Notes: generated from the letters alone by a model not told the origin. 15,697 bases of DNA from an uncultured Campylobacter sp. (GCF_937997465.1 NZ_CALKTQ010000244.1:1-15697); one strand, 5' to 3'. Positions 6,627 to 15,042 are shown, counted from the first letter of the stretch. Numbers and translations are program-made.

Positions 6627-7809
6627 TCGAGCTGTTTGAGCTCATAAGCGTATTGGCTTCTTTTAAATCCTCAAGCGCTACGTCAAATTTCTGTGAAACT
6701 TCTCCGAGTGTATCGCCGCTTTTTACCATATACTCGGCTAGATAGTTTACGTTTTGCTCACTTGGGATAACTAGCTTTTGACTAGGCTTGATCTCGTTTG
6801 AAGCAAGTCCGTTGTACTCTTTTATGATTTTATGATTTACGCCGGTTTTTTCCGCTATAGTTAGTAGCGTATCGTTCTCTTTGGCAGTATAAATTTCAAA
6901 TTTTCTATTTTGCGCTACTTCGAAATTGTCGCTAAACATTTTCTTTTTGTTTAATGGAATATAAAGATAATAAGGTTTTTCCGTAGGTGGAGTATAGACG
7001 AATTTTAGATGCATATTGTACTCTTTCATCTTTTTTAGACTAAGACCTATGCTGTCTCCTACCTCCATTAGCGTTGTACCGCCGGGGACATCTATCTTTG
7101 ATAGTTCTATGCCTTTCGTTCCACTTAAGGCCTGCGTTTTAGCCAGCAAATTTTCCTGCTCTTTTGCTATATGCGCAATGACTAAAATTTTCTTGACGAA
7201 ATTTTTAGTTTCTTTTGGAATATAGCTTTTTTTATCGTCTAGCAATGTTGCCAGATCGGTAGTTCCGGCTTTTTTAATACCTTCCCTTAATCTAGTGTCG
7301 CCGCAGTTGTAAGCCATCATCGCAAGATACCATTTACCAAAGTCATTTTTTAGACTCTGTAGGTATTTTGTAGCTGCAACGGTAGCCGCCATCGGGTCTT
7401 TTCGCTCGTCGGTGTATTTATCGACTCTAAGACCATAAAGTTTTGCCGTAGACTCCATAAACTGCCAAATTCCGATGGCTTTTTTGCTAGAAACTATGTG
7501 ATTTGAAAAACCGGACTCCGTCATAGCAAGATACAAAAACGACTCCGGGATACCTGAGTCTTTTATAATCTTTTGAAGCATTGGGATATGTTTATAGCCG
7601 CCTTTGACGGTATCTATAAACTCTTTTCTTTTACTATCTTTAATGGAATTTTTTATAGAAGCGTAGTGAGAGCTTTGTAAAAATTTAGCATCTATGTCAA
7701 ATTCTTTTAATATCATCTTTTGGGTTTGCTCTGCGTCGCTACTGGTTGCGGACGCAAAAAGCCATCCCGCACAGGCTAAACACAGCATTATTACTCTAAA
7801 GATTTTCAT
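6598..7809 (-). CDS. mltD: Membrane-bound lytic transglycosylase D-like protein with LysM repeats
   Basis: A 403-residue exported peptidoglycan hydrolase that cuts glycan strands with formation of 1,6-anhydromuramic acid. Residues 1-22 are a signal peptide (cleavage probably after ASA). The SLT goose-lysozyme-like domain runs ~75-190 and contains YLAMTESGFSNHIVSSKKAIG with catalytic Glu98, the GIWQFMESTAKLYGL segment (113-127) and MAYNCGD (165-171). Two C-terminal LysM modules bind glycan: ~304-348 and ~359-398. The second ends in GAKLAATE rather than the usual hydrophobic-Pro ending, so it may be slightly shortened. A strong Shine-Dalgarno AAGGAG precedes ATG 7809, in the 12-bp gap after tatD. 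The 3' end overlaps the start of rlpA, another glycan-cleaving enzyme. The family call is secure; the exact MltD versus Slt name is by domain layout. Confidence 0.93.
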   Translation of the reverse strand: MKIFRVIMLCLACAGWLFASATSSDAEQTQKMILKEFDIDAKFLQSSHYASIKNSIKDSKRKEFIDTVKGGYKHIPMLQKIIKDSGIPESFLYLAMTESGFSNHIVSSKKAIGIWQFMESTAKLYGLRVDKYTDERKDPMAATVAATKYLQSLKNDFGKWYLAMMAYNCGDTRLREGIKKAGTTDLATLLDDKKSYIPKETKNFVKKILVIAHIAKEQENLLAKTQALSGTKGIELSKIDVPGGTTLMEVGDSIGLSLKKMKEYNMHLKFVYTPPTEKPYYLYIPLNKKKMFSDNFEVAQNRKFEIYTAKENDTLLTIAEKTGVNHKIIKEYNGLASNEIKPSQKLVIPSEQNVNYLAEYMVKSGDTLGEVSQKFDVALEDLKEANTLMSSNSSIGAKLAATE

Positions 7810-7821
7810 TTTTCTCCTTGA

Positions 7822-8607
7822 TTACGTGTTAAATTTCATAAAAATTTTCTTCGCGTTTTTCGTAGTTATTTGCATTACCTCTTCTTCTTTTAAATTTAAA
7901 ATCTCAGCCATCTTCGTCGCGACTAATCGCGTAAATGCAGGCTCGTTTCTGCGCCCCCTAAAAGGCTCAGGCGTTAGATACGGCGCATCTGTTTCAAGCA
8001 GCAGCCTATCTCGCGGAATTTGTGGCAAAATTTGAACCAAATTTTTTGCGTTTTTAAATGTCAAAACCCCGCCGATACCAAAGTAAAATTCGCCCATTTT
8101 TGCAAGCTCTAATAGCAAAGGCGAAGCGTTATAGCAGTGCAAAACCGCTCCGACTAGCCTGCTTGCATACTCTTTTAAGATATTAAAACTATCTTCGCTT
8201 GCATCTCTAATATGCAAAATGACCGGCAAATTTAGCTCTACCGCCATATCAAGTTGCGCTCTAAATACGCGCTTTTGTTCCGCTTTTTCAAGCTCTTTTT
8301 CATTTTCGTCTTTAGGCAAGCGGAAGTAATCAAGCCCGCACTCGCCCACGGCAACGCACTTTTCGTCTTTTGCAAATTTATAAAGCACGTCCTTGTCAAA
8401 TCCATCCTTATCATACGGATGAACTCCGACGGCAAAAAATACATTTTCAAATTCGTGGGTTATTTTAGCCGCTTTTGGTAAATCATTAATATCAGCACCC
8501 GGTATTAGTACTCCGCCGACGCCGTTTTCTCGGGCATTTGCGATAACTTTTGCGAGATCGCTATCAAAGCTTTTATCATCCAGGTGACAGTGAGTGTCTA
8601 TTATCAT
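7822..8607 (-). CDS. tatD: TatD-family metal-dependent deoxyribonuclease
   Basis: A 261-residue cytoplasmic TIM-barrel hydrolase of the TatD/YcfH type, with known 3'-5' exonuclease activity on DNA in E. coli TatD. Metal ligands are in the expected order: THCH (His6, His8), GECGLDY with Glu89, LHIRD with His132, LHCYNAS with His157, and LLETDAPYL with Asp207. Length is normal. Its start shares one base with the cbrR stop (TGATG), indicating translational coupling, and mltD follows after 12 bp. Despite the name it has no established role in Tat protein export. Some bacteria carry several paralogues (TatD, YcfH, YjjV); the sequence alone does not tell me which it is. Confidence 0.93.
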   Translation of the reverse strand: MIIDTHCHLDDKSFDSDLAKVIANARENGVGGVLIPGADINDLPKAAKITHEFENVFFAVGVHPYDKDGFDKDVLYKFAKDEKCVAVGECGLDYFRLPKDENEKELEKAEQKRVFRAQLDMAVELNLPVILHIRDASEDSFNILKEYASRLVGAVLHCYNASPLLLELAKMGEFYFGIGGVLTFKNAKNLVQILPQIPRDRLLLETDAPYLTPEPFRGRRNEPAFTRLVATKMAEILNLKEEEVMQITTKNAKKIFMKFNT

Positions 8608-9860
8608 CAGGCTATTTCTACCCTATTTCGACCGTTTTGCTTAGCTCTATAAAGAGCCTCGTCGGCAAGCTCCAAAATCTCGTCGACGTTATAATCGCTT
8701 TTACCGAAAGTAACGCCTATGGAGACCGAAATTTTAACCGGTTCGTTTTTTATATTTACCGGATTGGCTGCTATTGCAGCTCTTAATCCGACGAAAAATT
8801 TAACCGCGTCTTCTTGCGATACGTTTTTTAATAAAACGCAAAATTCTCCGCCGCCGAATCTAGCCGCTATATCGCTGCTTTTGGTGTCGTCGATTAATTT
8901 TTTAGCCAGTAGTTTCAAAATTTTATCGCCGCTATATTGTCCGTATTTATCGTTGATATTTTTAAGTCCGTCTACGTCGATCACAGCTACGGCGTAAGGC
9001 ATAGGATTTTCTTCCAAACTAGCTAAATATTCTTGCATATCGTCGTAAAAATACCTTCTATTAAATAATCCGGTTAGAAAATCTTTATTGGCGAAATTTG
9101 CGATTTTATTGATATTTTCCATATTTTCTATAGTATTATTTACGCGGCAAATAAGCTCTTCTTTTAAAAACGGCTTAGCAATAAAATCATTAGCTCCGTT
9201 TTTTAAAAATACCGCACCGCTAACGTTTTCGTTTGCGCTAGTCATCATTATGACCCCTAGTTCGTTTTTATCTTTTTGTTCCCTTAGCTCTTTTAAAACC
9301 GCCAAACCGTCTTTTACCGGCATGCCGTAATCACAAACCACGAGTTTTATATCGGGATTATCGGCAAAATAATTCATCGCCTCTTCACCGTGAGCCGCCG
9401 TAAATACTCGAAACTGCAAATTTTGCAGTATTTTTTTTACGTCATTTCTAGTCTGCATTACGTCTTCTACTACCATGACCTTATACTGCTTGTTGTTTTT
9501 TAGCCTATCTATCATATGAAATATATAATTTACGTCACTCATATTTCCCTTATAGACGTAGTCCACGATGTCCTTGTCCATAAAAGTTTCTCTAGTCTTA
9601 TCGTCCATACTACCCGTTAAAACTATAATCGGTAAGCCCTTAGACGCTACGAAATCAACTACTTCGCCGTTTGGAGCATCGGGCAAATTTAAATCGAGCA
9701 AAGTTATAAAATAATCCTTAGCCTTCGTAAGAAACGCCTGCGCTTCGGCTAAGCTGTGAGCGACGTCCACTTGCATCTCGGTATTATCTTCCATCTTTTT
9801 AGCGATCAGCTTTGCCAGAGCTTTATTGTCTTCTACTATTAAAATTTTATTTTTTTCCAT
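8607..9860 (-). CDS. cbrR: Response regulator REC-REC-GGDEF, CbrR-like, with GGGEF active-site change
   Basis: A 417-residue protein with two receiver domains and a GGDEF domain. REC1 (~5-120) has acidic residues at Glu10/Asp11 and predicted phospho-acceptor Asp56 in LLDLNLPD. REC2 (~127-245) has Glu132/Asp133, Asp177 in VVCDYGMP, a conserved Thr in MMTSA and Lys229 in AKPF. The GGDEF domain (~255-417) has DFLTGLFNRRYF, DVDGLKNINDKYGQYSGD, and signature residues 336-340 reading GGGEF where active diguanylate cyclases have GGDEF or GGEEF. Ahead of it is KSSD (327-330) rather than the RxxD inhibitory site. The architecture and neighbours match C. jejuni CbrR (Cj0643), known for bile (deoxycholate) resistance. 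Cyclase activity is doubtful; a protein-interaction role is possible. No histidine kinase lies in the window. The likely promoter is in the 71-bp gap before it. Confidence 0.92.
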   Translation of the reverse strand: MEKNKILIVEDNKALAKLIAKKMEDNTEMQVDVAHSLAEAQAFLTKAKDYFITLLDLNLPDAPNGEVVDFVASKGLPIIVLTGSMDDKTRETFMDKDIVDYVYKGNMSDVNYIFHMIDRLKNNKQYKVMVVEDVMQTRNDVKKILQNLQFRVFTAAHGEEAMNYFADNPDIKLVVCDYGMPVKDGLAVLKELREQKDKNELGVIMMTSANENVSGAVFLKNGANDFIAKPFLKEELICRVNNTIENMENINKIANFANKDFLTGLFNRRYFYDDMQEYLASLEENPMPYAVAVIDVDGLKNINDKYGQYSGDKILKLLAKKLIDDTKSSDIAARFGGGEFCVLLKNVSQEDAVKFFVGLRAAIAANPVNIKNEPVKISVSIGVTFGKSDYNVDEILELADEALYRAKQNGRNRVEIA

Positions 9861-9885
9861 ATATTCCCATTTGAAAATTTTTGCA

Positions 9886-9912
9886 AATATACCATTACTT
9901 TTCTTTTTTCAA
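9886..9912 (-). promoter_or_regulatory. Candidate sigma70 promoter for cbrR
   Basis: Reading leftwards, a -35-like TTGAAA (9912-9907) is followed after 15 nt by TATATT (9891-9886), about 25 nt before the cbrR ATG at 9860. It lies in one of only two larger gaps in the minus-strand gene train (71 bp after recN), where a separate promoter for the regulator would make sense. The spacing is short for sigma70 and the region is AT-rich, so the match is weak. Confidence 0.3.
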
Positions 9913-9931
9913 CCTAAATTTTAAGCCAAAC

Positions 9932-11455
9932 TTAAACAACCAAAAGCTGGCGAGCAAAATTTATCGCCTCCTCAGTTATACGTTCGCCGCTTATCATACG
10001 GGCCAGCTCGCTTACGCGCTCTTCGCCCTTTAGCTCCCTTACGTTCGAGGTTTCGCCGCGCTTTTCGACTAGAAAATGCGAACTGGCTTTTGAGCTTAGC
10101 TGCGGCTGGTGCGAGATAGCAAAAATCTGATAAAATTTGGCCAAATTTAGCAGCACGTTTGCGATACTCATCGCCTCTTTTCCGCTTAGATTCGCGTCTA
10201 TTTCATCTAATATTATGACGCCTTCGCCGCCTCCGGTAATCTTACTTTCACTTGCGATAAAAGCTAGCCTTAAGCGGTTTAGCTCGCCCGAGCTTAGATT
10301 TTTTAGCGCCGTCTCGTTTAGGCTCAAATTTACCTCGTCCCTGCCGGCGGCGTCTAGGGTTTTACTATTTATCTTTAATGAGATCTCGCTCATATAAAGC
10401 TCTTTTAAAAACGAATTTATGAGCGACTCAAGCTCCTTTAAATTTGCCGCGCGAGCTTGGCTGATTTTATCCGCCAGCGCGTTTACCGCGGTTTCATTTT
10501 GCTTAAATTTACGCTCCAGCTCGCTTTTTTCAAAGCTTATATTTTCGTATCTGGCTAGCTCTGCCTTGCGAGTTTTTAGCGTCGCCAGAGCCTCCTCCTC
10601 GCCGCCGTATCGACGCACTAGCGAGTTTATCGCCTCGATGCGGTCTAGCACGCCCTCGATATCCACGTCTTCTAGCTCGTCCATGTTTAAATTTTCGCGC
10701 GCTACTCGCAGCTCGTTCATCGCCTCTTCAAAAAAGCTACTATCGACGTCGCTGATGTTTAGCGCGTCCACTACGGATTGCTCGAAATTAAAAATTTGCT
10801 CCGCCCTATTCCACGCTTCTAAAATTTTATCCTTTTTACTCAGGCGCTTTTTTAGCTCCATTAGCTCGTCAAATTCGCCGATTTTCGGGCTCACGCTTTC
10901 TATTTTATTGATTTCAAAAGAAGCAAATTCTTTTAGCTCCTCCACTCTTTTTTCTTCGTCGATTATTTTTTTCAGCTCGCGAGAAATTTGGCTAAATTCG
11001 TCAAATTTGAGCCTAAATTCGCTCAAAATTTCGTTAAATTTAGCGTCTTTTTTCGCTTGCAAAGTATCTAGCAAATTTAAAAATCTATCGTTTTCAAATT
11101 CGTTTATTTCCTTTGCGGATAGGTATTTTACGTGCTCTTTGGCGATGCTGGCTAGATTTTTTTTAGAAACGGCTTGCGAGTTTATAAAGTACCGCGTCGT
11201 TTTGTCCCGAAAGAGTTTAAAGGTATTTATCTCCTCGCTCTCTAAGCCAAATTCCTCAAGGTTAAATTTATGCGAGACGTCAGCCTCGATCAGCTTCGCT
11301 TCACTATCTTTTAGCCCTAAAACAGCCATTATCGAGCCCATCAGGACTGATTTGCCAGCACCACTCACACCCGTAAATACACTAAGTCCGCGCCCAAAAT
11401 TTAACTCGACGTTTTCAAAACTCAAATTTTGCTTTATCAAAATCCGCTCAATCAT
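9932..11455 (-). CDS. recN: DNA repair protein RecN (SMC-like ATPase)
   Basis: A 507-residue SMC-family ATPase involved in recombinational repair of double-strand breaks. The N-terminal head has Walker A GVSGAGKS at 29-36 (commonly GETGAGKS in RecN). A long charged coiled-coil region spans roughly 130-350. The C-terminal head has the ABC signature [13 protein letters not shown] (from ~387), Walker [14 protein letters not shown] with Asp417/Glu418, and the switch His in AISHQPQ (~449). It is shorter than the ~553-residue E. coli protein, consistent with a trimmed coiled coil. ATG 11455 overlaps the nadK stop by 8 bp. The pairing of nadK and recN recurs in several bacterial groups. The identification is secure. 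Confidence 0.95.
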   Translation of the reverse strand: MIERILIKQNLSFENVELNFGRGLSVFTGVSGAGKSVLMGSIMAVLGLKDSEAKLIEADVSHKFNLEEFGLESEEINTFKLFRDKTTRYFINSQAVSKKNLASIAKEHVKYLSAKEINEFENDRFLNLLDTLQAKKDAKFNEILSEFRLKFDEFSQISRELKKIIDEEKRVEELKEFASFEINKIESVSPKIGEFDELMELKKRLSKKDKILEAWNRAEQIFNFEQSVVDALNISDVDSSFFEEAMNELRVARENLNMDELEDVDIEGVLDRIEAINSLVRRYGGEEEALATLKTRKAELARYENISFEKSELERKFKQNETAVNALADKISQARAANLKELESLINSFLKELYMSEISLKINSKTLDAAGRDEVNLSLNETALKNLSSGELNRLRLAFIASESKITGGGEGVIILDEIDANLSGKEAMSIANVLLNLAKFYQIFAISHQPQLSSKASSHFLVEKRGETSNVRELKGEERVSELARMISGERITEEAINFARQLLVV

Positions 11456-12341
11456 TATAACCCCAATGCAGCTTTTCTTTTAAAATTTGAAAATAATCTC
11501 TCCCGACGTGGCGGATTAGCCGCGCCGTGTTCGCGCTTAGCGTCATGCTCACGCTCTCAAGCTCGCCCATTTTGTACCGCTCCTGCCCGTCGATAACCAG
11601 CACCGCCGCGCTCGCGGTTTTAAATTTGATCTCAAATCCGCGCGGAAGCACGACCGGACGCTGAGTTAGCGAGTGCGAGCAAACGGGCGTCACCAAAAAC
11701 ACCTCGCTCAAAGGATATATTATCGCTCCGCCCGCGCTCATGTTGTATCCGGTTGATCCCACGGGCGTAGAGACTATGACGCCGTCGCCAAAATACGCGT
11801 TAAAGTATTTTTCGTTCCAAAAGGCCTCCACGTGCGTCATGGAACCTACCTTTTCGCCCACGATTACCGCATCGTTAAATGCTATTTTGCGCAAAATTTC
11901 CCCGCTTTTTTTGTGCAAAAAAACGTCAAGCATAAAAGGAGTCTCGACCTCAAATTTGCCCTCGAAAAACTCGGCGAAAAACTTCTCGCATTCATTCATC
12001 GTGATATCGGTCAAAAATCCAAGCCTACCCGCGTGGATACCGAGTACGAAGGGTGAAATCTCAGCCGCGCTTCTACAAAGCGAGATGATCGTGCCGTCGC
12101 CTCCCAGCGAAATCAAAAAGTCGCACTCCTGCGCCAGCTCGCAAACCTCAAATCCTTGTAAATTTGAGCCCTCTTTTAAATTTAAATGTTTAGCCGCCGC
12201 ATTTTCAAATAAAATTTGAACGCTGTACCTAGCTAAAATCTCGCGCAGGATTCGCGCGTTTTTTACCAAATTTCCATTGATTTTCGCGACTAGACCGACC
12301 TTTTTTACCTTAGCCGGAAGTAATAAATTCTCTTTTTTCAT
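11448..12341 (-). CDS. nadK: NAD(+) kinase
   Basis: A 297-residue enzyme phosphorylating NAD to NADP, the cell's only de novo NADP source. The signature GGDGT lies at 80-84 ([15 protein letters not shown]). Further family motifs are [18 protein letters not shown] (the NE/D motif region), [11 protein letters not shown] and [14 protein letters not shown] chose ATG 12341 ([20 protein letters not shown]). The frame extends upstream to TTG 12389, but that would overlap the aspS promoter and adds 16 residues with no family likeness. No strong Shine-Dalgarno is seen ahead of 12341, and a -10-like TAAAAT lies only 7 nt upstream, so the leader may be very short. It is the first gene of the minus-strand train and overlaps recN by 8 bp. 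Confidence 0.94.
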   Translation of the reverse strand: MKKENLLLPAKVKKVGLVAKINGNLVKNARILREILARYSVQILFENAAAKHLNLKEGSNLQGFEVCELAQECDFLISLGGDGTIISLCRSAAEISPFVLGIHAGRLGFLTDITMNECEKFFAEFFEGKFEVETPFMLDVFLHKKSGEILRKIAFNDAVIVGEKVGSMTHVEAFWNEKYFNAYFGDGVIVSTPVGSTGYNMSAGGAIIYPLSEVFLVTPVCSHSLTQRPVVLPRGFEIKFKTASAAVLVIDGQERYKMGELESVSMTLSANTARLIRHVGRDYFQILKEKLHWGYND

Positions 12342-12397
12342 AGAGCGGATTTTATCACATTTTGTTTTAAAAAAGCTGGGAAAAAGCAAATTTCTAG

Positions 12398-12430
12398 TAT
12401 AATGGGCGCGTTAAAAACAGCAAAAGGAGT
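12398..12430 (+). promoter_or_regulatory. aspS promoter -10 box and ribosome binding site
   Basis: A perfect TATAAT at 12398-12403 (context TAGTATAATGGG) lies in the 93-bp divergent gap between nadK and aspS. There is no consensus -35; Campylobacter sigma70 promoters generally lack one and rely on AT-rich upstream sequence, which is present (12361-12390). A strong Shine-Dalgarno AAAAGGAGT (12422-12430) sits 4 nt before ATG 12435 and fixes the aspS start there. Confidence 0.7.
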
Positions 12431-12434
12431 GAAA

Positions 12435-14186
12435 ATGCGTAGCCATTACTGCACTGATTTAAGCAGTGCCGACATAGGCAAAGAAGTTACGCTTTGCGGC
12501 TGGGTAAACACCTACCGCGACCACGGCGGCGTTATATTTTTGGACCTGCGCGATCGCACGGGACTGATCCAGATCGTCTGCGACCCTGCAGATAGCAAGA
12601 GCTCTCACGAGGCCGCGTCGCACGTTCGCGACGAGTACGTCCTAAGGATAAAAGGCAAGGTTCGCGCTCGCGGCGAAGGCCTAGTAAATCCGCGCCTAAA
12701 AACGGGCGAGATCGAAGTAGTCGCAAACGAAGTGATAGTAGAAAACCCGAGCGAGACGCTACCTTTCGTCATCGGCGACGAGAGCGTAAACGAGGACATC
12801 AGGCTAAAATATAGATTTTTGGACCTTAGAAACGAGAAACTTCAAAATATCTTTAAAATGCGCTCAAAAGCGGCGATCGCGGCTAGAAACAGCCTAGATA
12901 AAATGGGCTTTATCGAGTTTGAAACGCCGATTTTAACCCGCGCGACGCCGGAGGGCGCCAGAGACTATCTAGTGCCTAGCCGCGTATATCCGGGCCAGTT
13001 TTACGCCCTGCCGCAAAGCCCGCAGCTTTTTAAACAGCTTTTGATGTGCTCTGGCTTTGATAAATACTTCCAGATCGCAAAATGCTTCCGAGACGAGGAC
13101 TTGCGCGCAGATAGACAGCCTGAATTTACGCAGATAGATATCGAGATGAGCTTTATCGAGCAAGAAGATATCCTAAATATGGCCGAAAATATGCTAAAAG
13201 ACGTATTTGCCGCCTGCGGATACGATATCCAAATCCCTTTCCGCCGCATGAGCTACAAAGAGGCGACAGAAAGCTACGGCAGCGATAAGCCGGACCTGCG
13301 CTACGATCTAAAGATGATCGACGTTATCGACATTTTCGCGCGCTCTAGCAATGAAATCTTTAGCAAAATCGCAACCGAACCTAAGAAAAACCGCATCAAA
13401 GCGCTAAAAGTGCCAAACGGCGATAATATCTTTAGCAAACGCGAGATGAACCGCTTTGAAGAATTCGTCCGCAAATTCGGCGCTCAAGGCCTTGGCTACT
13501 TCCAGATGAAAGAGGATGGGCTAAAAGGACCGCTTTGCAAATTTTTCGAGCAAAGCGACCTTGACGAGATTGTAGCTCGCTGCGAGCTAAAAGTCGGCGA
13601 CGTCGTATTTTTCGGCGCAGGCAAGAAAAAAGTCGTGCTTGATTATATGGGACGATTTAGGATTTTCCTCGCCGAGCAAATGGGTATCATAGACCAAAAC
13701 AAAATGGAGTTTTTATGGGTGCTTGACTTCCCGATGTTTGAGCAAAACGACGATGGTAGCTACTCGGCTATGCACCATCCCTTTACCATGCCTAAAAACA
13801 TCGACGAGCCTGATCTAGAGGACATCCTTTCGGTCGCTCACGACGTCGTGCTTAACGGCTATGAGCTTGGCGGCGGTAGCGTGAGAATCCACAAAAACGA
13901 CGTTCAGCAAAAGGTGTTTAAGCTACTTGGTATCGACGAGGCCGAGCAACGCGAGAAATTTGGCTTCTTGCTCGACGCGTTAAGCTTTGGCGCGCCTCCG
14001 CACGGCGGTATCGCGATCGGCTTTGATAGGCTAAATATGCTAGTAAACAAAACCAGCTCGATCCGCGACGTCATCGCCTTCCCTAAGACTCAGCGCGCCC
14101 AGTGCCCGCTAACCAAGGCGCCTAGCGAAGCTAGCGCGGAGCAGTTAAGGGAGCTAGGGTTAAGGCTGCGAGAAAAAGAAAAATAA
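12435..14186 (+). CDS. aspS: Aspartyl-tRNA synthetase, probably non-discriminating (Asp/Asn)
   Basis: A 583-residue class IIb aminoacyl-tRNA synthetase. An N-terminal OB-fold anticodon domain (~1-105, [22 protein letters not shown]) is followed by the catalytic core. Class II motif 2 is [18 protein letters not shown] (218-235), motif 3 is [14 protein letters not shown], and the bacterial GAD insertion lies between them. ATG 12435 is chosen because of the AAAAGGAGT ribosome binding site; the upstream ATG 12402 lies in the -10 box. His30 in RDHGG is the residue associated with non-discriminating enzymes (E. coli has RDLGS), which charge both tRNA-Asp and tRNA-Asn. That suits epsilonproteobacteria, which make Asn-tRNA by the GatCAB amidotransferase route. 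Divergent from nadK. The non-discriminating reading is inference; the enzyme call is secure. Confidence 0.97.
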   Translation: MRSHYCTDLSSADIGKEVTLCGWVNTYRDHGGVIFLDLRDRTGLIQIVCDPADSKSSHEAASHVRDEYVLRIKGKVRARGEGLVNPRLKTGEIEVVANEVIVENPSETLPFVIGDESVNEDIRLKYRFLDLRNEKLQNIFKMRSKAAIAARNSLDKMGFIEFETPILTRATPEGARDYLVPSRVYPGQFYALPQSPQLFKQLLMCSGFDKYFQIAKCFRDEDLRADRQPEFTQIDIEMSFIEQEDILNMAENMLKDVFAACGYDIQIPFRRMSYKEATESYGSDKPDLRYDLKMIDVIDIFARSSNEIFSKIATEPKKNRIKALKVPNGDNIFSKREMNRFEEFVRKFGAQGLGYFQMKEDGLKGPLCKFFEQSDLDEIVARCELKVGDVVFFGAGKKKVVLDYMGRFRIFLAEQMGIIDQNKMEFLWVLDFPMFEQNDDGSYSAMHHPFTMPKNIDEPDLEDILSVAHDVVLNGYELGGGSVRIHKNDVQQKVFKLLGIDEAEQREKFGFLLDALSFGAPPHGGIAIGFDRLNMLVNKTSSIRDVIAFPKTQRAQCPLTKAPSEASAEQLRELGLRLREKEK

Positions 14187-14218
14187 ATATCGTCTCGCGA
14201 GCGTCTTTAAATGAGTTT

Positions 14219-14269
14219 GAAAATTTTGGACTGCGGCAGACTACTTGTCTAGCCTTGCCCAAAATTTTC
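14219..14269. repeat. Hairpin 1 of the aspS-adk gap
   Basis: Outer arms GAAAATTTTGG (14219-14229) and CCAAAATTTTC (14259-14269) are perfectly complementary over 11 bp. Inside, GGCAGAC (14235-14241) pairs with GTCT-A-GCC (14247-14254, one bulged A) around the loop TACTT. It begins 32 bases after the aspS stop. The 3' side continues with TGCACAAC, so no intrinsic-terminator tail is present on the plus strand. Confidence 0.6.
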
Positions 14270-14373
14270 TGCACAACATTTAAATCCGCCTCACGATACT
14301 TCGATTTACGCATTGGTAAAATTTGATACAAAAAGAAGCCGAAGTATTTTGAGATGATTTTTGGGGTTGCGAC

Positions 14374-14424
14374 GTAAAATTTTGGCGCAGATAGAACATA
14401 TAGTTCATCGAGCCAAAATTTTAC
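14374..14424. repeat. Hairpin 2 of the aspS-adk gap, just upstream of adk
   Basis: Outer arms GTAAAATTTTGGC (14374-14386) and GCCAAAATTTTAC (14412-14424) are a perfect 13-bp inverted repeat. A small internal loop (GCA/GA) leads to a second 7-bp stem, GAT-(A)-GAAC (14390-14397) with GTTCATC (14403-14409), around the loop ATATA. In total about 20 bp pair, ending 48 bases before the adk start. If transcribed it would form a strong structure in the adk leader. Confidence 0.65.
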
Positions 14425-14472
14425 TAGCTCCACAAAAAGCACTCAAAAGACAAGGCTACAAAAGGAAAATTT

Positions 14473-15039
14473 ATGAAAAAACTATTTTTAATCATCGGCG
14501 CTCCAGGCTCTGGCAAAACCACTGATGCATCGCTAATCGCGCAAGAGGACGCCAAATTTGCGCACTTCTCAACGGGCGATCTGCTACGCGCAGAGGTTGC
14601 CAGCGGCTCAGAGCTAGGCAAGCTAATCGACGGTTTCATCTCGAAGGGTAACCTAGTCCCGCTTGACGTCGTCGTAAACGCGATCGTCTCGGCGATCAAA
14701 AGCTCAGATAAATCAAACGTCATAATCGACGGCTATCCGCGTAGCGTCGAGCAGATGACCGAGCTAGACAAGGTGCTAGCCGCGCAAAACGAGATCGCGT
14801 TAAAAGGCGTGATCGAAGTGGACGTTAGCGAAGCCGTCGCACGCGAGAGAGTGCTCGGACGAGCGCGCGGAGCCGACGACAACAACGAGATTTTCAACAA
14901 CCGCATGAAGGTTTATTTGGAGCCGATCGAGGCGATACGCAAATTTTACAAAGAAAAAGGCCTGCTCCACGTCGTAAACGGCGAGCGTGCGATCGAGCCT
15001 ATCGTAGCCGACATCAAAGCCCTCGTAAATAGCCTATAA
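14473..15039 (+). CDS. adk: Adenylate kinase, short form without LID domain
   Basis: A 188-residue cytoplasmic enzyme interconverting ATP + AMP and 2 ADP. The P-loop is GAPGSGKT at 9-16. The AMP-binding segment [18 protein letters not shown] follows at 32-49, then [12 protein letters not shown] (83-94) and the arginine-rich [21 protein letters not shown] (125-145). The region after GRARG has only a few residues where long-form adenylate kinases carry the ~38-residue LID, so this is the short variant; a length near 190 fits Campylobacter adenylate kinases as I recall them. The ribosome binding site is AAAGGA (14461-14466), 6 nt before ATG 14473. It lies downstream of aspS across the structured gap and ends in a strong hairpin. 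Confidence 0.95.
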   Translation: MKKLFLIIGAPGSGKTTDASLIAQEDAKFAHFSTGDLLRAEVASGSELGKLIDGFISKGNLVPLDVVVNAIVSAIKSSDKSNVIIDGYPRSVEQMTELDKVLAAQNEIALKGVIEVDVSEAVARERVLGRARGADDNNEIFNNRMKVYLEPIEAIRKFYKEKGLLHVVNGERAIEPIVADIKALVNSL

Positions 15040-15042
15040 ATA

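Larger units (their letters stand above)
14187..14472. repeat. Structured intergenic region between aspS and adk (candidate repeat element or ncRNA)
   Basis: This 286-bp gap holds no convincing gene. It contains two large imperfect hairpins (listed separately) whose closing stems share the 10-mer AAAATTTTGG / CCAAAATTTT, at 14220-14229, 14259-14268, 14376-14385 and 14413-14422 in the order forward, reverse, forward, reverse. Between them is a third inverted repeat, ATACTTCG (14296-14303) with CGAAGTAT (14340-14347). None is followed by a T-tract, so they are not ordinary terminators. A 103-codon minus-strand frame crosses it but looks like a by-product. The regular arrangement suggests a dispersed intergenic repeat or a structured RNA, though no second copy occurs in this window. 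Confidence 0.5.

Noticed and set aside
10419..11483. A 354-codon plus-strand open frame antisense to recN
   Set aside because: It is Ser/Phe-rich with no domain, as expected for the reverse of a Glu/Lys-rich coiled-coil gene; recN itself has all its motifs.
12341..12389. A longer nadK start at TTG 12389
   Set aside because: It would run into the aspS promoter, uses a rare start and adds residues without family likeness; ATG 12341 is preferred.
12402..12437. A longer aspS start at ATG 12402
   Set aside because: That ATG overlaps the TATAAT box; the strong Shine-Dalgarno at 12422-12430 points to ATG 12435.
14131..14442. A 103-codon minus-strand gene between aspS and adk
   Set aside because: No ribosome binding site, no family likeness, overlap with the aspS 3' end, and it passes through several inverted repeats. 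Treated as part of a non-coding element.
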